Assembly (NCBI GenBank): GCA_021234155.1
Contig: JAJEKV010000075.1
Coordinates: forward strand, 682,001 to 746,000
From: Isoetes taiwanensis
Lineage: Eukaryota > Streptophyta > Lycopodiopsida > Isoetales > Isoetaceae
Length of the DNA: 64,000 bases
Direction: 5' to 3'
In this document: piece after piece, positions 43,583-55,081 of the stretch
Layout of the letters: every line of letters begins with the position of its first letter
Position numbering within the stretch: position 1 is the stretch's first letter
Notes under the pieces: model-generated
What the model was told of the DNA's origin: nothing
The model's database searches: none
What the model saw: only the letters and a program-made list of their open reading frames with translations
Position numbers and translations under genes: made by a program

Positions 43583-46562
43583 ATGAATCCACTTTCTGAA
43601 TATGGGAATTGGCTGTGCAGAATGGGAGATCGGCATATGCCACTCCTGTGCAAGTGTGTTGCTTGTACAAGAGTTAATCCAGAAGGTGTTATACTGAGCA
43701 GAGAGCGACATAGGTACCACAATAAACCGAGGCAGCACCAAAGCAATGATCAGCCCACTCAGCTACAAGATGAGGGTAAAGTTATTTGCAAATGTCCTTA
43801 CTGTCTTTGGCGTTGATATGAGCTGCTCGTGCAAAAGGGATAGAGATGGAGTCATGGTTAGTAGATCTAATTGCATTGGGCATGAATCATGCTCAATTTG
43901 TGACAAGACCAGAAAGGATGCCGTCACTTTTTTATACAGTCCTATCAGCAGTATTATGAGACTAAGGTGTCAGAGCAAGACCATAGCATATAATGACAAT
44001 GAGCATTGGCGACAACGACAAACATGGCTAGGCAAGGGAATTGATGAGAGGCCTTCCAAGATTTCTGAATGTTGGCATGCAAAGCGATGGAGAGAAATGC
44101 AATACTTTTAAGACCCACAAACAAACTGGGAGTTGCCAATAGTATGCAAGCACTGCAAAACTGTAATAAAAATTTCAGCCCTTGATGTACAAAGTGAATT
44201 TGATGATTCTAGTCAGATGTACACTTTGACATGTCCACAATGTATTCGTTGTGATTCTTATCAATGCTTTGGTGATCCTAGAAACCTAGCACTGATGATG
44301 CATTGGGATGGATTTCAGTCAACACGAACCAAAATAAGAAGTAGTGGTGTTGTCCGACTCATAGTATTGAATGGTGGGAAGCATGTGGATGCTAAGATAA
44401 GGGATGTTACATTTCCAGTACTTTTTATTCCAAAGGAAAGAATCAGTTCAGGCACTAACAGCTTAGATCCCTTCCTACAACCACTTGTAGATGAGCTTAG
44501 AGACCTCTTCATAACTGGAGTAAAAGTCAATTATGCACTTGGAAGCGAGTATATTCATGAAGGGCTGCCACAAGTTTTCTACCAAAGGTGTTTCTTATAT
44601 GCTATAACGGCAGACCATCCAGCTCAATGTGAAATTCTAAAGTTCTCCTCAGGTGATACGATTGAATCTATTGATAAAATCTTTAATTTTTCTTTTCATT
44701 TAGGTGGAAAGGTACCATGTAGAAGATGTGATCTTGTGTTAGGTGCTGCAAATGATGAGAAGTACTACTATGAAGATATTTGGAGGAGAACACGAGTTCC
44801 AGATGCAAAAAAAAAAATGGACCATGTACTTCGAAGCATTCAACAATTAAATGATGGGGTGCCCCTGCACGAGATACATGTGTCCGAGGTACTAGCATGT
44901 TCTTGAGTTTATTTCACCTCTATGGTCTAGAGTTATTACATCATACTATTGTGGACCTTATGCACACCTTAGCATTAAATCTCCTGCAAAAGTGCAATAG
45001 GCTTATGTTTGATCAGATAAAGGAGGGGGGTAATGAAAAAATTGCTATGGAGAGGTTGCAGACCATGATTGGCACTCAGACACATAAAATGAAATCTGGT
45101 AGGTGCCCGAAAGATCCATTCAAATGCCTTGGTTTCTTCAAGGCACAGGAGCATCAGTTCTATTGCCAATGTATGCGGACTATGTGGCAACAAATTTAGT
45201 GTCTGCATCGCACTTTTCTGTTTCTCAAATTGCAACGGATCTTACTAGAATTTTCTATGACTTTGCAAGAACAAATGGGTGGTCTGAAGAAACAGTAAGT
45301 ACCACTAGAAAGTTATTGCAAGCTTGGCTCTGCATTGGAATGCTCTTTGTGGCCGTAATACAGCACCTCTTGAGCACATGATTGGAGAAGGCCATGTCTT
45401 GGATGATATAGAACTGATAGGTCCACCTGATGCTACATGGTGCTATTACTTTGAGAGCACATTTGCAAAACTAATTCAAATGCATACAAATAAGAAAGAG
45501 ATGGAACTGACCTATGCCCGTGTGGAGAACCGTATCTTATTTTCTAGGATCTTCCATCTAAAAAGTTTAGACAATGACGGTTTGTTACCTCCAGAGCGTG
45601 CTACTATGCAGTTGCAGTCAGCTTTGAGACATGTTAATCAAAATGTGTTTTCCACCGGTATACTTCATGCAAAGTCACAACCCATTGCCATTGGCTTATG
45701 GGAATCATGCAATAGGTATGACATGATTGAATGGAAGGATTTTATCTCTAAAAAGGGTATATTGATTGGATTCCATCAAACAAGGCAATGTACGCCAGAT
45801 GAAGCAAGGGCTATCCAAGATCTTCACTCTTTAATGGAGGTTCCAAGGGGTGAAGTTTCAGAATTTAAGTCTATCCTGATAAGGGGATCAATTTTTAGAG
45901 TGGATGACACACTTGTGGTAGAAAATAAAGATACAAATGATTGTCAATGGTATGGTAAGATGAGATACATTTTTTCTTATAAGCAGGGTGATGAAACGAG
46001 TGTATATTTTGCAGCAAATTACTACAGGTATCATATCCAAGACAATAAAGTTCAACTTGATGAACCAAGTGGGATGCCTATCTTAGCTACTAGTATGGAG
46101 CCATTCAATCATGAATCTATTTTGCCAGTCCAACATATTCTTCGAGAAATATGTCTTTTACCAATGCGAGCAGCAAAAGATAAAAGATTGATCGCATTTG
46201 AGACTATTACAACAAAATTGCCAGATAGGCTTCTCCAATTGCATAAGTGTGGTAATGTTCCAATTTGGCCTCTCGTGGATGACGTCGCGGCAATTCAAGC
46301 TATAAAACGGGGTGATGCCCCACATCTAGCATCATATGATGGTTACTGGTATGCTTGGATTAATGCAGTTAATGAGAAGGATAAAAAGATGAAGTTGACT
46401 TGGTTAGAGCCAAAGAGTAAGAAGGGGCGTAAATGTTTAGGAATTTCACATGTGGAAAAGAGATGGCAGTCTTGGGATTGTCTCTTAAGAGTATTAAACG
46501 TTATGAAGGAAGGTGCAGGAAAAAATATTTGCTTCTTCTTGATTGAAGAGCCTTCTATTTGA
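43583..46562 (+). pseudogene. Tnp2-family (CACTA-related) transposase gene, nearly complete, broken
   Basis: The start at 43583 (MNPLSEYGNW) leads into a Cys-rich zone (CKCVACTRVNPEG, CKCPYC). Then come SPISSIMRLRCQSKTIAY, HWRQRQTWLGKGIDERP, GDPRNLALMMHWDGFQS, LFITGVKVNYA, DHPAQCE and GGKVPCRRCDLV, all in the order of Tnp2-type transposases. After 44900: HHTIVDLMHTLALNLL and GFFKAQEHQFY. The long last frame (45324-46562) has PLEHMIGEGHVLDDIELIGP and a family-typical C-terminus. Defects: one in-frame TAA at 44109-44111 in an otherwise open frame, and frameshifts near 43800, 44900, 45190 and 45330. No matching CACTA termini were found. The DDE transposase would cut and join element ends. Confidence 0.85.
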
Positions 46563-47101
46563 GGTACTTGAGCTTAGTTCATCTCCTTTTGTTTTGTAAT
46601 CATAAAAATCTATTATGTTTACTCTAAGTTCAATCGCTTGCCATAATGTTAAGTTGGTTGCGATGTTTAGCTTTACATTTGGAGCGGTTTAATAAGCTAG
46701 CTATAAAATTATTTATTACTATATTAAGATATTAACCTTGACATTGTAGTAGTTTTTTGAGCTAAGCGTTATAAAATTGTTAGTTAAGATGGTGTCGATG
46801 GTATCTCTATATTTACATACAAGAAATTTATCGCGGCAGCCAAGGCCGCCGCGAACATTTCTCTTTTTCAAAACTGTGCAGTTGGACCCCAGTTAACGTC
46901 CAACATTCTCTTCTGCAATGGCCAAGTGATTCTAGATTGATGTGAAGCAACTTCGTAAGATCTTACATGCTAACTCTAATTTAGAAATTACAAAGTACAA
47001 TATTTAGCTTAGTCTTTTAAAAAGTTGGTCAATACTTTTTGTTATTGAAGGTTCATGTGTTCACAGACATCAAACATCAAGTAGAATTATCAATTTGCGA
47101 A
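46563..47101. other. AT-rich intergenic
   Basis: No gene. Contains a short hairpin CGCGGC...GCCGCG (about 46832-46853) next to ACAAGAAAT, faintly CACTA-end-like but with no partner. Confidence 0.5.
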
Positions 47102-47520
47102 TCAAGATGCCTCATCATCACTAGAATGATATTTTTGCGAATAATATAAATTACGAAATAAATCCAAAAGGAACTCCAATACAGCATCTCTCGACACAAA
47201 GGCTGGTGAGTTACCAAAGGCACTCATCCACCATCCATAAAAATCATCTAGATTTAGCTCAATAATGTAGTCTTTTTTCATCTGTGCCATCTCTGCAAAT
47301 CAAAATATAATTGCAAATCTACTCAAACATTCGCTACAATTTCACACAACGATAGAATCCACATACGCATTACGCCAAGATTAAGGATGAAAGAAAAATG
47401 CTAGTTTCATATTAAACAATCCAAGCTTTAGCAATGTAACAAAATGGGAGAATATTTACCTTGCATGCAATTAGTGAAGCAGAAGAGACACAATAGCTCT
47501 TCAAGTGCTCTCAATGCGTC
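47102..47520 (-). CDS. Small spliced gene, 62-aa unknown protein
   Basis: The coding exon runs from ATG 47290 to stop 47102 (MAQMKKDYIIELNLDDFYGW ... SSDDEAS). Upstream on the minus strand are a 3' splice site TTTGATTTGCAG (just before the ATG), an intron of about 167 bases (47459-47293) with 5' splice site CAAG/GTAAAT, a leader exon (about 47460-47520), and a TATA box at 47541-47548. This complete and unbroken layout, rare in this window, supports a real gene whose intron lies in the 5' UTR. The protein is acidic, with a Trp pair and aromatic C-terminal half. No family recognised. Tandem repeats lie upstream at 47682-48360. Confidence 0.55.
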
Positions 47521-47540
47521 GAGACAATAAGAAGACCTTC

Positions 47541-47548
47541 TATTTATA
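47541..47548 (-). promoter_or_regulatory. TATA box of the small spliced gene
   Basis: On the minus strand CTTATAAATAGAAGG, a strong plant TATA context, about 30 bases before the inferred transcription start. It resembles the TATAAATAGAAG boxes at 13038 and 13924. Confidence 0.6.
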
Positions 47549-47681
47549 AGATGGAGTTTTGTTGGATGATCGACACACATGACTAATCTAGGGCTATATT
47601 TATGCCATGTGCCTATATCACAACTCGCATGTAATCATTAATATCATTCGATATATATTTCATATCCATAATTATCCTAAA

Positions 47682-48026
47682 ACATGTCGTGCTTTGATAA
47701 TTCGCAATAAATGCAAAGCGTATTAATGGCCGCAATAAATGCAAAGCATATTAATGGCCGCAATAAATGCAAATGGTATTAATAGCCGCAATAAATGGAA
47801 AGTGCACACATGTCGTGCTTTGATAATTCGCAATAAATGCAAAGCGTATTAATGGCCGCAATAAATGCAAAGCGTATTAATGGCTGCAATAAATGCAGAA
47901 GGTATTAATGGCCAAATGCAAAGTGCACACATGTCGTGCTTTGATAATTCGCAATAAATTCAAAGCGTATTAATGGCCACAATAAATGCAAAGGGTATTA
48001 ATGGCCGCAATAAATGCAAAGTGCAC
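47682..48026 (+). repeat. Higher-order tandem repeat: three ~122-bp blocks of a 28-bp unit
   Basis: Each block starts ACATGTCGTGCTTTGATAAT and ends GTGCAC (starts at 47682, 47808, 47929). Inside each, 2-4 units of CGCAATAAATGCAAAGCGTA plus TTAATGGC follow one another. Confidence 0.92.
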
Positions 48027-48046
48027 AAATCTGCCATAAATGCGAT

Positions 48047-48360
48047 GAATGCAACGTGTCATTCTATGGTAATGCTCATATCTTCCTCCGCCATAAATGC
48101 TCATAAATGCCTCAAATCTGAAATTAATGCCATAAATCCTCAATGCAACGTGTCATGCTCTCCTAATTTTTAAGGAAGAAATTACGTGCGAACACAAAAA
48201 TGTAATGCAATGAATGCAACATGTCATTCTATGGTAATGCTCATATCTTCCTCCGCCATAAATGCTCATAAATGCCTCAAATCTGAAATTAATGCCATAA
48301 ATGCCTCAATGCAACGTGTCATGCTCTCCTAATTTGTAAGGAAGATATTAGAGGCGAGCA
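48047..48360 (+). repeat. Tandem duplication, two copies of about 165 bp
   Basis: Copies start at 48047 and 48212 with GAATGCAAC.TGTCATTC and share CCTCCGCCATAAATGCTCAT. The internal CATAAATGC motif resembles the 28-bp unit next door. Confidence 0.9.
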
Positions 48361-50310
48361 GAAAAATGTATCTGCCTTATAATAGGAAGGATGAGTTGTT
48401 TCCAGAAATAGACTAGACCATTGTATATGCATCTATAAAAGATATAGACGTAGCAGGACAAAAAGACCAAGTTGCAAAGTCTATTGTGCAATCTGAGAGT
48501 TCAAAGCTCTTCCTAACTGTGTACTATATGTCTCATTTGGTTCCATGGCCTGGTTGCTAAAGCAGAGCCTTCATTGTGCAAAGACTTTCAATAGTTGTTA
48601 GGAGCAATCGAATTTAGCTGCAACTCAAGAAGCTGCAAGAATTGCTGACTTTCATTTGCGCTCATGAATTTATTGACGAATCCACAGATTAGGCTGGCAA
48701 ATCCACCAGCTGTGTTTTGGAGAGAAGCCTATCTATTTGCTCAGTAAAGTCCATAAATTTGTACGAAAAACACTGGCTAAGTATCCTACGTTGCCAATAT
48801 ACCTCTTGTTTTTTTTGCCTGTCTTTCCTTCTTTTAGTTTGCCGGTTGTTTGCGCGCTCTCACAGAGAAAGTTCGCGTCTGCAAGTCCGTGTCCAGACAT
48901 ATTACTAAGACATATTACTAATTCCAGTATACATTGCATTCAAATAAAAGGAGAAACTAATACATTGAAATTGAGTCGGCCCTACATTCAAATAACTGAA
49001 GAAATTAATGGATTGAGATGGAATCGGGTCTGTATTCTTTCCTTAATTTAATCGAGCCTCTCACTGTAGACTTGACAGGAAGCAGGGAGCTCCAATCTCT
49101 GGAAGCAAGCAATGTTCAGAAGCATTCACATTGAAATTTTTTCAATCTTGAGCAAAGTATTACAGATCTGGGAACTTGTTAGAACTTTATGATCTGAGGC
49201 AACAATCTCGAAGCAGAATCAATAGGTTTTGAACCGCAGACTTGTTAAACCAATTAGAAATCACACGATTTCATCTTAGTTTTAACCAACACAGTCCAAT
49301 TCTGATGCTAGGAAGTCATTTTGTACAGACCTATTCTAAATGTTTGCCTGTTAATCCAAAATACATTTAATCTGCCCTGTCTGCTAAATGCATTTTGCCT
49401 TTTCACAGCTGCGAGCCCTTGCCTTTTTTCTTTTTGATTCAAGCCTTTGTTGCAGTTCCCCTATATGCAACAATCGGCATATTTATGGTATCAAATTTGT
49501 GGCCTCGTGGAATGATCGAAGAGCATTTCACACAAAAATTAGTCATCATAGCTGGAGTTAGCATTTTCTGCGGTGCAAAATGGAGCTTTAGGAAGATCAC
49601 CCAGTAATTCTTTTGCTCAGAACTCTCAGAAGACACGGACCTGGCATGCGACTGCTCTGCTCCAAAAAAATTTAAAAAAACAGCGGAAATTTGCAGGCCG
49701 AGAGTTAAAACTTCCCATTAATCCATCGGATTCATATGATCTCAGGCCGTTTTTTACTGATGGGTTCCTTGATTTATTCCAATCATGCCTTCTAATAATA
49801 GCCTGCTAACTTGAATCTTGTCTTTGGATAAGAACATAACTGTGTTCAATCTGAGAGTCAGAATTGTTGCTCTTAAGAGATCTTGCTCTTAAGATCATTG
49901 CTTGTATTTCATTTTCCGATCAATATATCAAAACTCCTTCTGTCTTTCATTACTAGCAGTACCTGCCTTGTTTTGCTAGCAACTTAGTAATCCTCTCGCT
50001 ATGCAAGACCTGGAAATTTTAAGTCCAAAATGGTGATCAACAACCCATGCTATAGAAACTCAGAATAATAATGCCAACTACCTTAGTATCATTTGCATTT
50101 GCGATTCGTCTGGAATCATTTGTTTCGACTTCTTTTTTGTATGCGCCAAATTGTCCTCACCAGCTTTGTCACTGGAAGAATCCATTGGCAATGACCGTAA
50201 CCTAACCTGTCAACTAAATTGTTTTGTAGTAGCCTTTGAGGCCAATGCTCAGCAGATATAGTGTTTCCTGGCTTGCGTATTTTCTCTGGATGGCTTCTCT
50301 CTCCTCTCTA
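48361..50310. other. Intergenic, no confident gene
   Basis: Short frames at 49395-49607 (hydrophobic, VPLYATIGIFMVSNLWPRGM) and 49573-49809 (+) show no known domain. TATAATAGGAAGGATGAG at about 48377 on the plus strand could be a promoter facing away from the small spliced gene, but no frame follows. Confidence 0.45.
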
Positions 50311-51862
50311 TTATAGCACTATTTGATGATGAGCTCTTTGGCTGCTAGACTCCAGATGAATAATATGCTCATAGCAGCTTCTTGCTACTTCAACATTTTT
50401 ATGCATTCTGCAAGCATTGAGCAAGGACACCAGACTTATCAATTTGTGGCATCGAATGCAACAGGCATTGTGCTTCATTCAGGAATCCTGCATGACCGAG
50501 AAGATCAACCATACATGTAGAATGAGTAATAGATGGAATGATCCCATGATGGTTCCTCATAGATTTTAAGTACCAATGCCCTTCTTCCACTAGGCCTGTG
50601 CGATTGCAAGCAGTGAGAATATTAGTGAGTGATGCACTATTTGGTTTTGTGTCTTTCTGCTGCATCGTTTCATGATATTCTCCAGCTAAATAACCTTCTC
50701 CATACTGTGCATATCCAGCAATTAGCGAATTCCATGACACTACATCTTTGTTCGCCAATTTATCAAAGTTTTTCCATGCTGCATCTAGGTTGCCACATTT
50801 TGCATACATATCAATCAAAATGTTCTTCATCATATCATCTGGTACAATTCCAATTTTAATTATTGTATCATGAATCAGGCTTCCCTGAGCTATTGCTCCT
50901 ATATTGCCACAAGCCTTTAAAATATTTGAAAACGTGAACATATCCTGCTTTATGCCTTCTAGTTCCATCATTGCATAATACTCTAAAGCTAGAATGCTTT
51001 CACCACACCGATCATATCCTGCAATCATTGCACACCATGAGACCTCACTGCGATTTGGCAACCTGTGAAACACTTCACATGCCTCCTCCATGCTGCCACA
51101 TTTGGCAATCCTGGCACGTTCTATTGCTCCAATGCTGGCACAACCTTTCATAACACTTAGAAATGTAACCTCATCTGGTTTTATTCCCCCCTGTTGCATC
51201 TTCTCAAAAGAAACTAGAGCCTGAAAGCCCTCCTCATGCTGAACATATCCTGCAATTAATGCATTCCATGAAACGACATTCGGCCTTATGCCTTCCTGTT
51301 GCATCTTCTTAAAACAATCTAGAGCTAGAGAATATTGCCCCCTCTGCGTATATCCAGTAGTCAATGCATTCCAATACACTACGTTAGGGTTCTGCACGTT
51401 GACAAAGCTTTTGACTGCCTCTTCAAAACTTCGACATGCAGCATACATGTGCACCAAGACACTTCCTATTATAACCTCTGATTGACATCCACTTTCTATA
51501 ACTTCTTCATGAGTAATCCTCGCATATGGGATGGTTTTCATAATCGAGCATGCCTTGAAAATTGCAACATAAACATGGGTGTCATTTCTACTGCCTGATA
51601 TTTCTATTTTATAACACAATTCAAGGGCTAAGAGAGTTTGCCCAAGTTTGGCATTTGCCATAATAATTACAGCCCATGAATACGCAGTTGGCTTTCCTAT
51701 GCTATCAAATGCTTGATTGGCTTCAAGTAAGCATTTATGATGTGCAAAGGACCGAATCAGAAGCTCTTGCAACGTAGCTATTGAATCGAGACAACTAAGG
51801 CACATAAGAGATTGGACTGCTCTAGCAGGACCCAGATCCTTTCGTTTTTCAGATTCCTGCAA
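50311..51862 (-). pseudogene. PLS-class PPR protein gene, late frameshift in the E region
   Basis: The main frame (51862-50399, 487 aa) has about ten PPR motifs, e.g. NVVYWNALTTGYTQRGQYSL, GIRPNVVSWNALIAGYVQ, GIKPDEVTFLSVMKGC, DMMKNILIDMYAKCGNLDAA. One motif is partly deleted (GAIERARIAKCGSMEEA). Near 50425 the frame is lost; in the next frame LLNACRMHKNVEVARSCYEH continues the E-domain pattern to a stop at 50311-50313. No DYW domain follows. The N-terminal start is unclear: VLLQESEKRKDLGPARAV, the usual lead of this family, continues upstream in frame until a TAG at about 51907. Such proteins bind organellar transcripts and guide RNA editing; this copy has probably lost that role. Confidence 0.85.
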
Positions 51863-53180
51863 AAGAACATAAGCATTGTTTCTTCTTAAGCCTATACGTT
51901 GCTGCTACAATGCCTTGGCTGTCTGAATCGCAACATCCAAGTTTTCTCCTTTATACAGTTTCAGTTTGCTTATATTTTCAAGCACCCTGTCCAGCAGAAG
52001 AAGTAAGCTCTAGAACCCAATTCGGAGAAAACTCATTTTAAAAACCACCATACCTAAGCTCATTTCTTCCACGCGAGAAAGTTCTCCAGCAGGCTGCCCG
52101 CATGGCAAATATTTCCGTAACCTAGTTTTCCAGGGTTTAAGGTTTGGAAAACGGGGTTTACGAAGCCGAAGAGTATTCAAGGCGCACCCTCTTCGGTTTT
52201 TACATGTCTATCCCTTCTCCGGCCATGGAGCTACAGCTTTCAGCAAATACCCATAATCAGATCTGCACCCATATTCCCCTCGGACAGTGGCTTGGGATGC
52301 AGTTCCTTGGCATTGCCAAAACTTGATCGATTGCACAACATGGCCTCTTCTTCATGCAAACACATTACTACAATGCCCAAGTTCAGGAGAAATCGAGCTC
52401 CTCTGATCTGTAGAGCTGGTTTAGAGGACGTTGTGGCCCCTGCCACCGCCGTTGTATATGGCTTCAAACCTGCGCTCATGTCTTGCCGGAAAAGAACCGT
52501 ACAAAAACGTAGATAATTCCAAAAACCAATTTTACTCTGCATTTATTCCCGGAAAATAGATATATATAATTCGAAATGGCCCTTTTTGGAGCCGGTTTTT
52601 TTTTTAATAATCTTATATATAGAAGGATGAGTGGTCATTATTCCTCCACTAAACCTCACGACATTACAAGGTTTCTTACAATATTAAGTAACAGAGGCAA
52701 AGCATTCACCTTTGGTTTTTGACGTTGCACTAATCACAAATTTCTAATATTGCTACGAAGTTACAAGCTAGATATCAATTCACTACAAAGTTTCCTTTAT
52801 TGCGAAGCAACACATTGATTTTAATCTATGTCATAAGTGACATGACGTTTATTTTTCTTTTGTAAAATTTATTGATAAGGCTCATTTGATTCTACGAAGC
52901 CTTACACGCGTATCCTTCCTATATATTTAGAAGCTTTGCATCTTTATTAAGGCTCACAACTGTTGCATTTGGAAAAATACAATATTAACAACACGATTAA
53001 CACAAGAATAAACTATTAACGAGCATAGTAAACAACCACATAAAGAAAACATTAGCATCTTTGCAAATCTTAATGTGGTTCTCAAACTAATAAGAAGAAC
53101 GCGGTAGAATACAAATTTGTGACAACTAGCATGTAAACGCATATGAAATTATGCTACTAAAAGTGTATATAGAAAAATCA
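51863..53180. other. Intergenic upstream of PPR gene
   Basis: Minus frame 52542-52240 (100 aa) lies upstream of the PPR gene and could be a former 5' exon, but no motif supports it. The rest is AT-rich without a gene. Confidence 0.4.
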
Positions 53181-53930
53181 TTCCATTAAATTAATGATGA
53201 TTTTAAAAGACCATCATAAACTCTAGAATTCATAAGTTAAATATAGTACGAACTAGGAATGGTTTTGCAAAATCAAGATGTGCTTAAAACACGTCTTCTA
53301 AACTATTGATGATTTCAAAAAACAATTGTACGATTGTAGAATTCATGTAAGTAAACATGATATGAACTAGCAATGATTTTGCTAAAAAACTGTACACTTA
53401 AAAACAATCTCACAAATTAATTATGATTTCTATAAATCTTTGAATTAGTACAAAAAATATGATATGAAGCACTATTGGTCTTGCAAAATCAATATATGCT
53501 ATACATCTTCTAAACTATGGATGATTTCAAAAAACTATTATATGATTATGGAATTCATGTAATTAAACATGATATAAACTATTAGTGATTTTGCTAAATC
53601 AATCTACACTTAAAAACAACCTTATGAACTAATAATGATTTCTAGAAACTAGTGTAAAATTTTGAATTAGTACAAAAAATATGGTATTAGCCACTATTGG
53701 TTTTTCAAAATCAATATATGCTTAAAACACCTCTTCTAAACTATTGATGATTTCAAAAACCTATTGTACAATCGTAGAAGTCATGTAATTAAACAGGATA
53801 TGATTTTGCTAAATCATTGTACATTAAAAAACAATCATACAAACTAATGATGATTTCTAGAAACTACTGTAAATTTATGAATTAGTACAAATAATATGAC
53901 ATGAACCACTATTAATTTTGCAAAACTAGG
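53181..53930 (+). repeat. Tandem repeat, about 3.3 copies of a ~220-bp AT-rich unit
   Basis: Units share TTCTAAACTAT.GATGATTTC (about 53296, 53508, 53735), ATTCATGTAA.TAAACATGAT and TTTTGAATTAGTACAAA. Satellite-like, diverged. Confidence 0.8.
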
Positions 53931-54705
53931 AAGAACACATGATTTTTCTTTACATTTTGTATTGTCGTATAAAAAAATCACATATATACTGGTTTTCATA
54001 CTAATTTTTTTATACAAGTTTATTTTTGGGGGCCTTGTGTCAATCACAAGTGGCAAAACCAAACAAGTGAAACTACTCCACATATATAAAGCATATCGAA
54101 ATAGCAACGCCAAGAAGTATGAGTTGCCCGCCAAGAAGCATGAGTCTTACGGACATAGCAACTCCAAGAGGCATGCACTGTCTGCCACAATTCAGCCAAA
54201 CCATGCTAACTATTACCACAGAAAACCCTCAAAAAACTGGTATTGATTGATTGGAGAATTCCTTCAATCTTCGTGAATTCCCAAATTCCTGCCTTAATAC
54301 ATTTTTAACTTACTTCTCTCCTTGACTTTGTGAAACTGTTAGAGGGATGATTCTCTAGTGCTTTATTGGATTTCCCATGATCTTTCTTATCCTCCAAAAT
54401 TAAGTTCTTTTTTGCTCGAATAGCACGATTGGGTGGTGAGCTTTGGGCTTAGGGGCTGGATTTAATTTTCTAAAGTGTCTTTCATCATTTGCATATCAGT
54501 TTGTGCTTATTCCATTACCAGTAAATTCTTAGATCCTTATCAAACATGAATGGCATCTCAGAATGGCCCTGTAGTAATTAAGAAGTCATAGGCTTTTCGC
54601 CCAAGTTCTCAAAGGGTAAATTTGCTACATCAGAGGTTGAATATTTAGAACATTGTTTCTTGGGATGTAATATCAACTAATCCATCTACAATGCTACGAA
54701 ATAGC

Positions 54706-55076
54706 TAGCTGGGTTGACAAGGTATTACAGACATTTTATCACGACTTTGCAAAGTTAGTAATGCCTTTAACTGATCTCACCAAGCTTGAACAAGTTAGTT
54801 ATTGGGTCAAGCATTGGCAAGATAAGGTTCAATCATTCTTTGATAGATTAAGCAAAGCATTAACCATGGCACATATTACCGGATCCACAAAAGAACAAGT
54901 GGATGGCAATGGATGCGAATAAAGGAAGAGTCGTAACTTATGATTCTAAGAAATTGCATGATATTAAGCAGCGTTATCCTAGGAATGACCATGAATTACT
55001 CGTAGTAGTGAGAGCCTTATGAATTTGGAGACGTCACCTGTTGTGGAGGAGATTTCGTTCTAATATTGATTATCGG
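54706..55076 (+). pseudogene. Ty3/gypsy RT-RNase H relic, 5' half
   Basis: GLTRYYRHFITTL is the RT end, and GRVVTYDSKKLHDIKQRYPR with HELLVVVRAL.IWRRHLLW is the RNase H core typical of Ty3/gypsy polyproteins. Frameshifts and a deletion lie between. It stops at an insertion; the frame resumes at 57641. Confidence 0.85.
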
Positions 55077-55081
55077 TGTCT

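Noticed and set aside
46818-46855. ACAAGAAAT plus CGCGGC hairpin as a CACTA end
   Set aside because: The terminus is imperfect and unpaired; no target duplication can be tested.
47682-48360. CRISPR-like array
   Set aside because: Units are contiguous or differ irregularly, without unique spacers of constant size; the sequence is plant nuclear.
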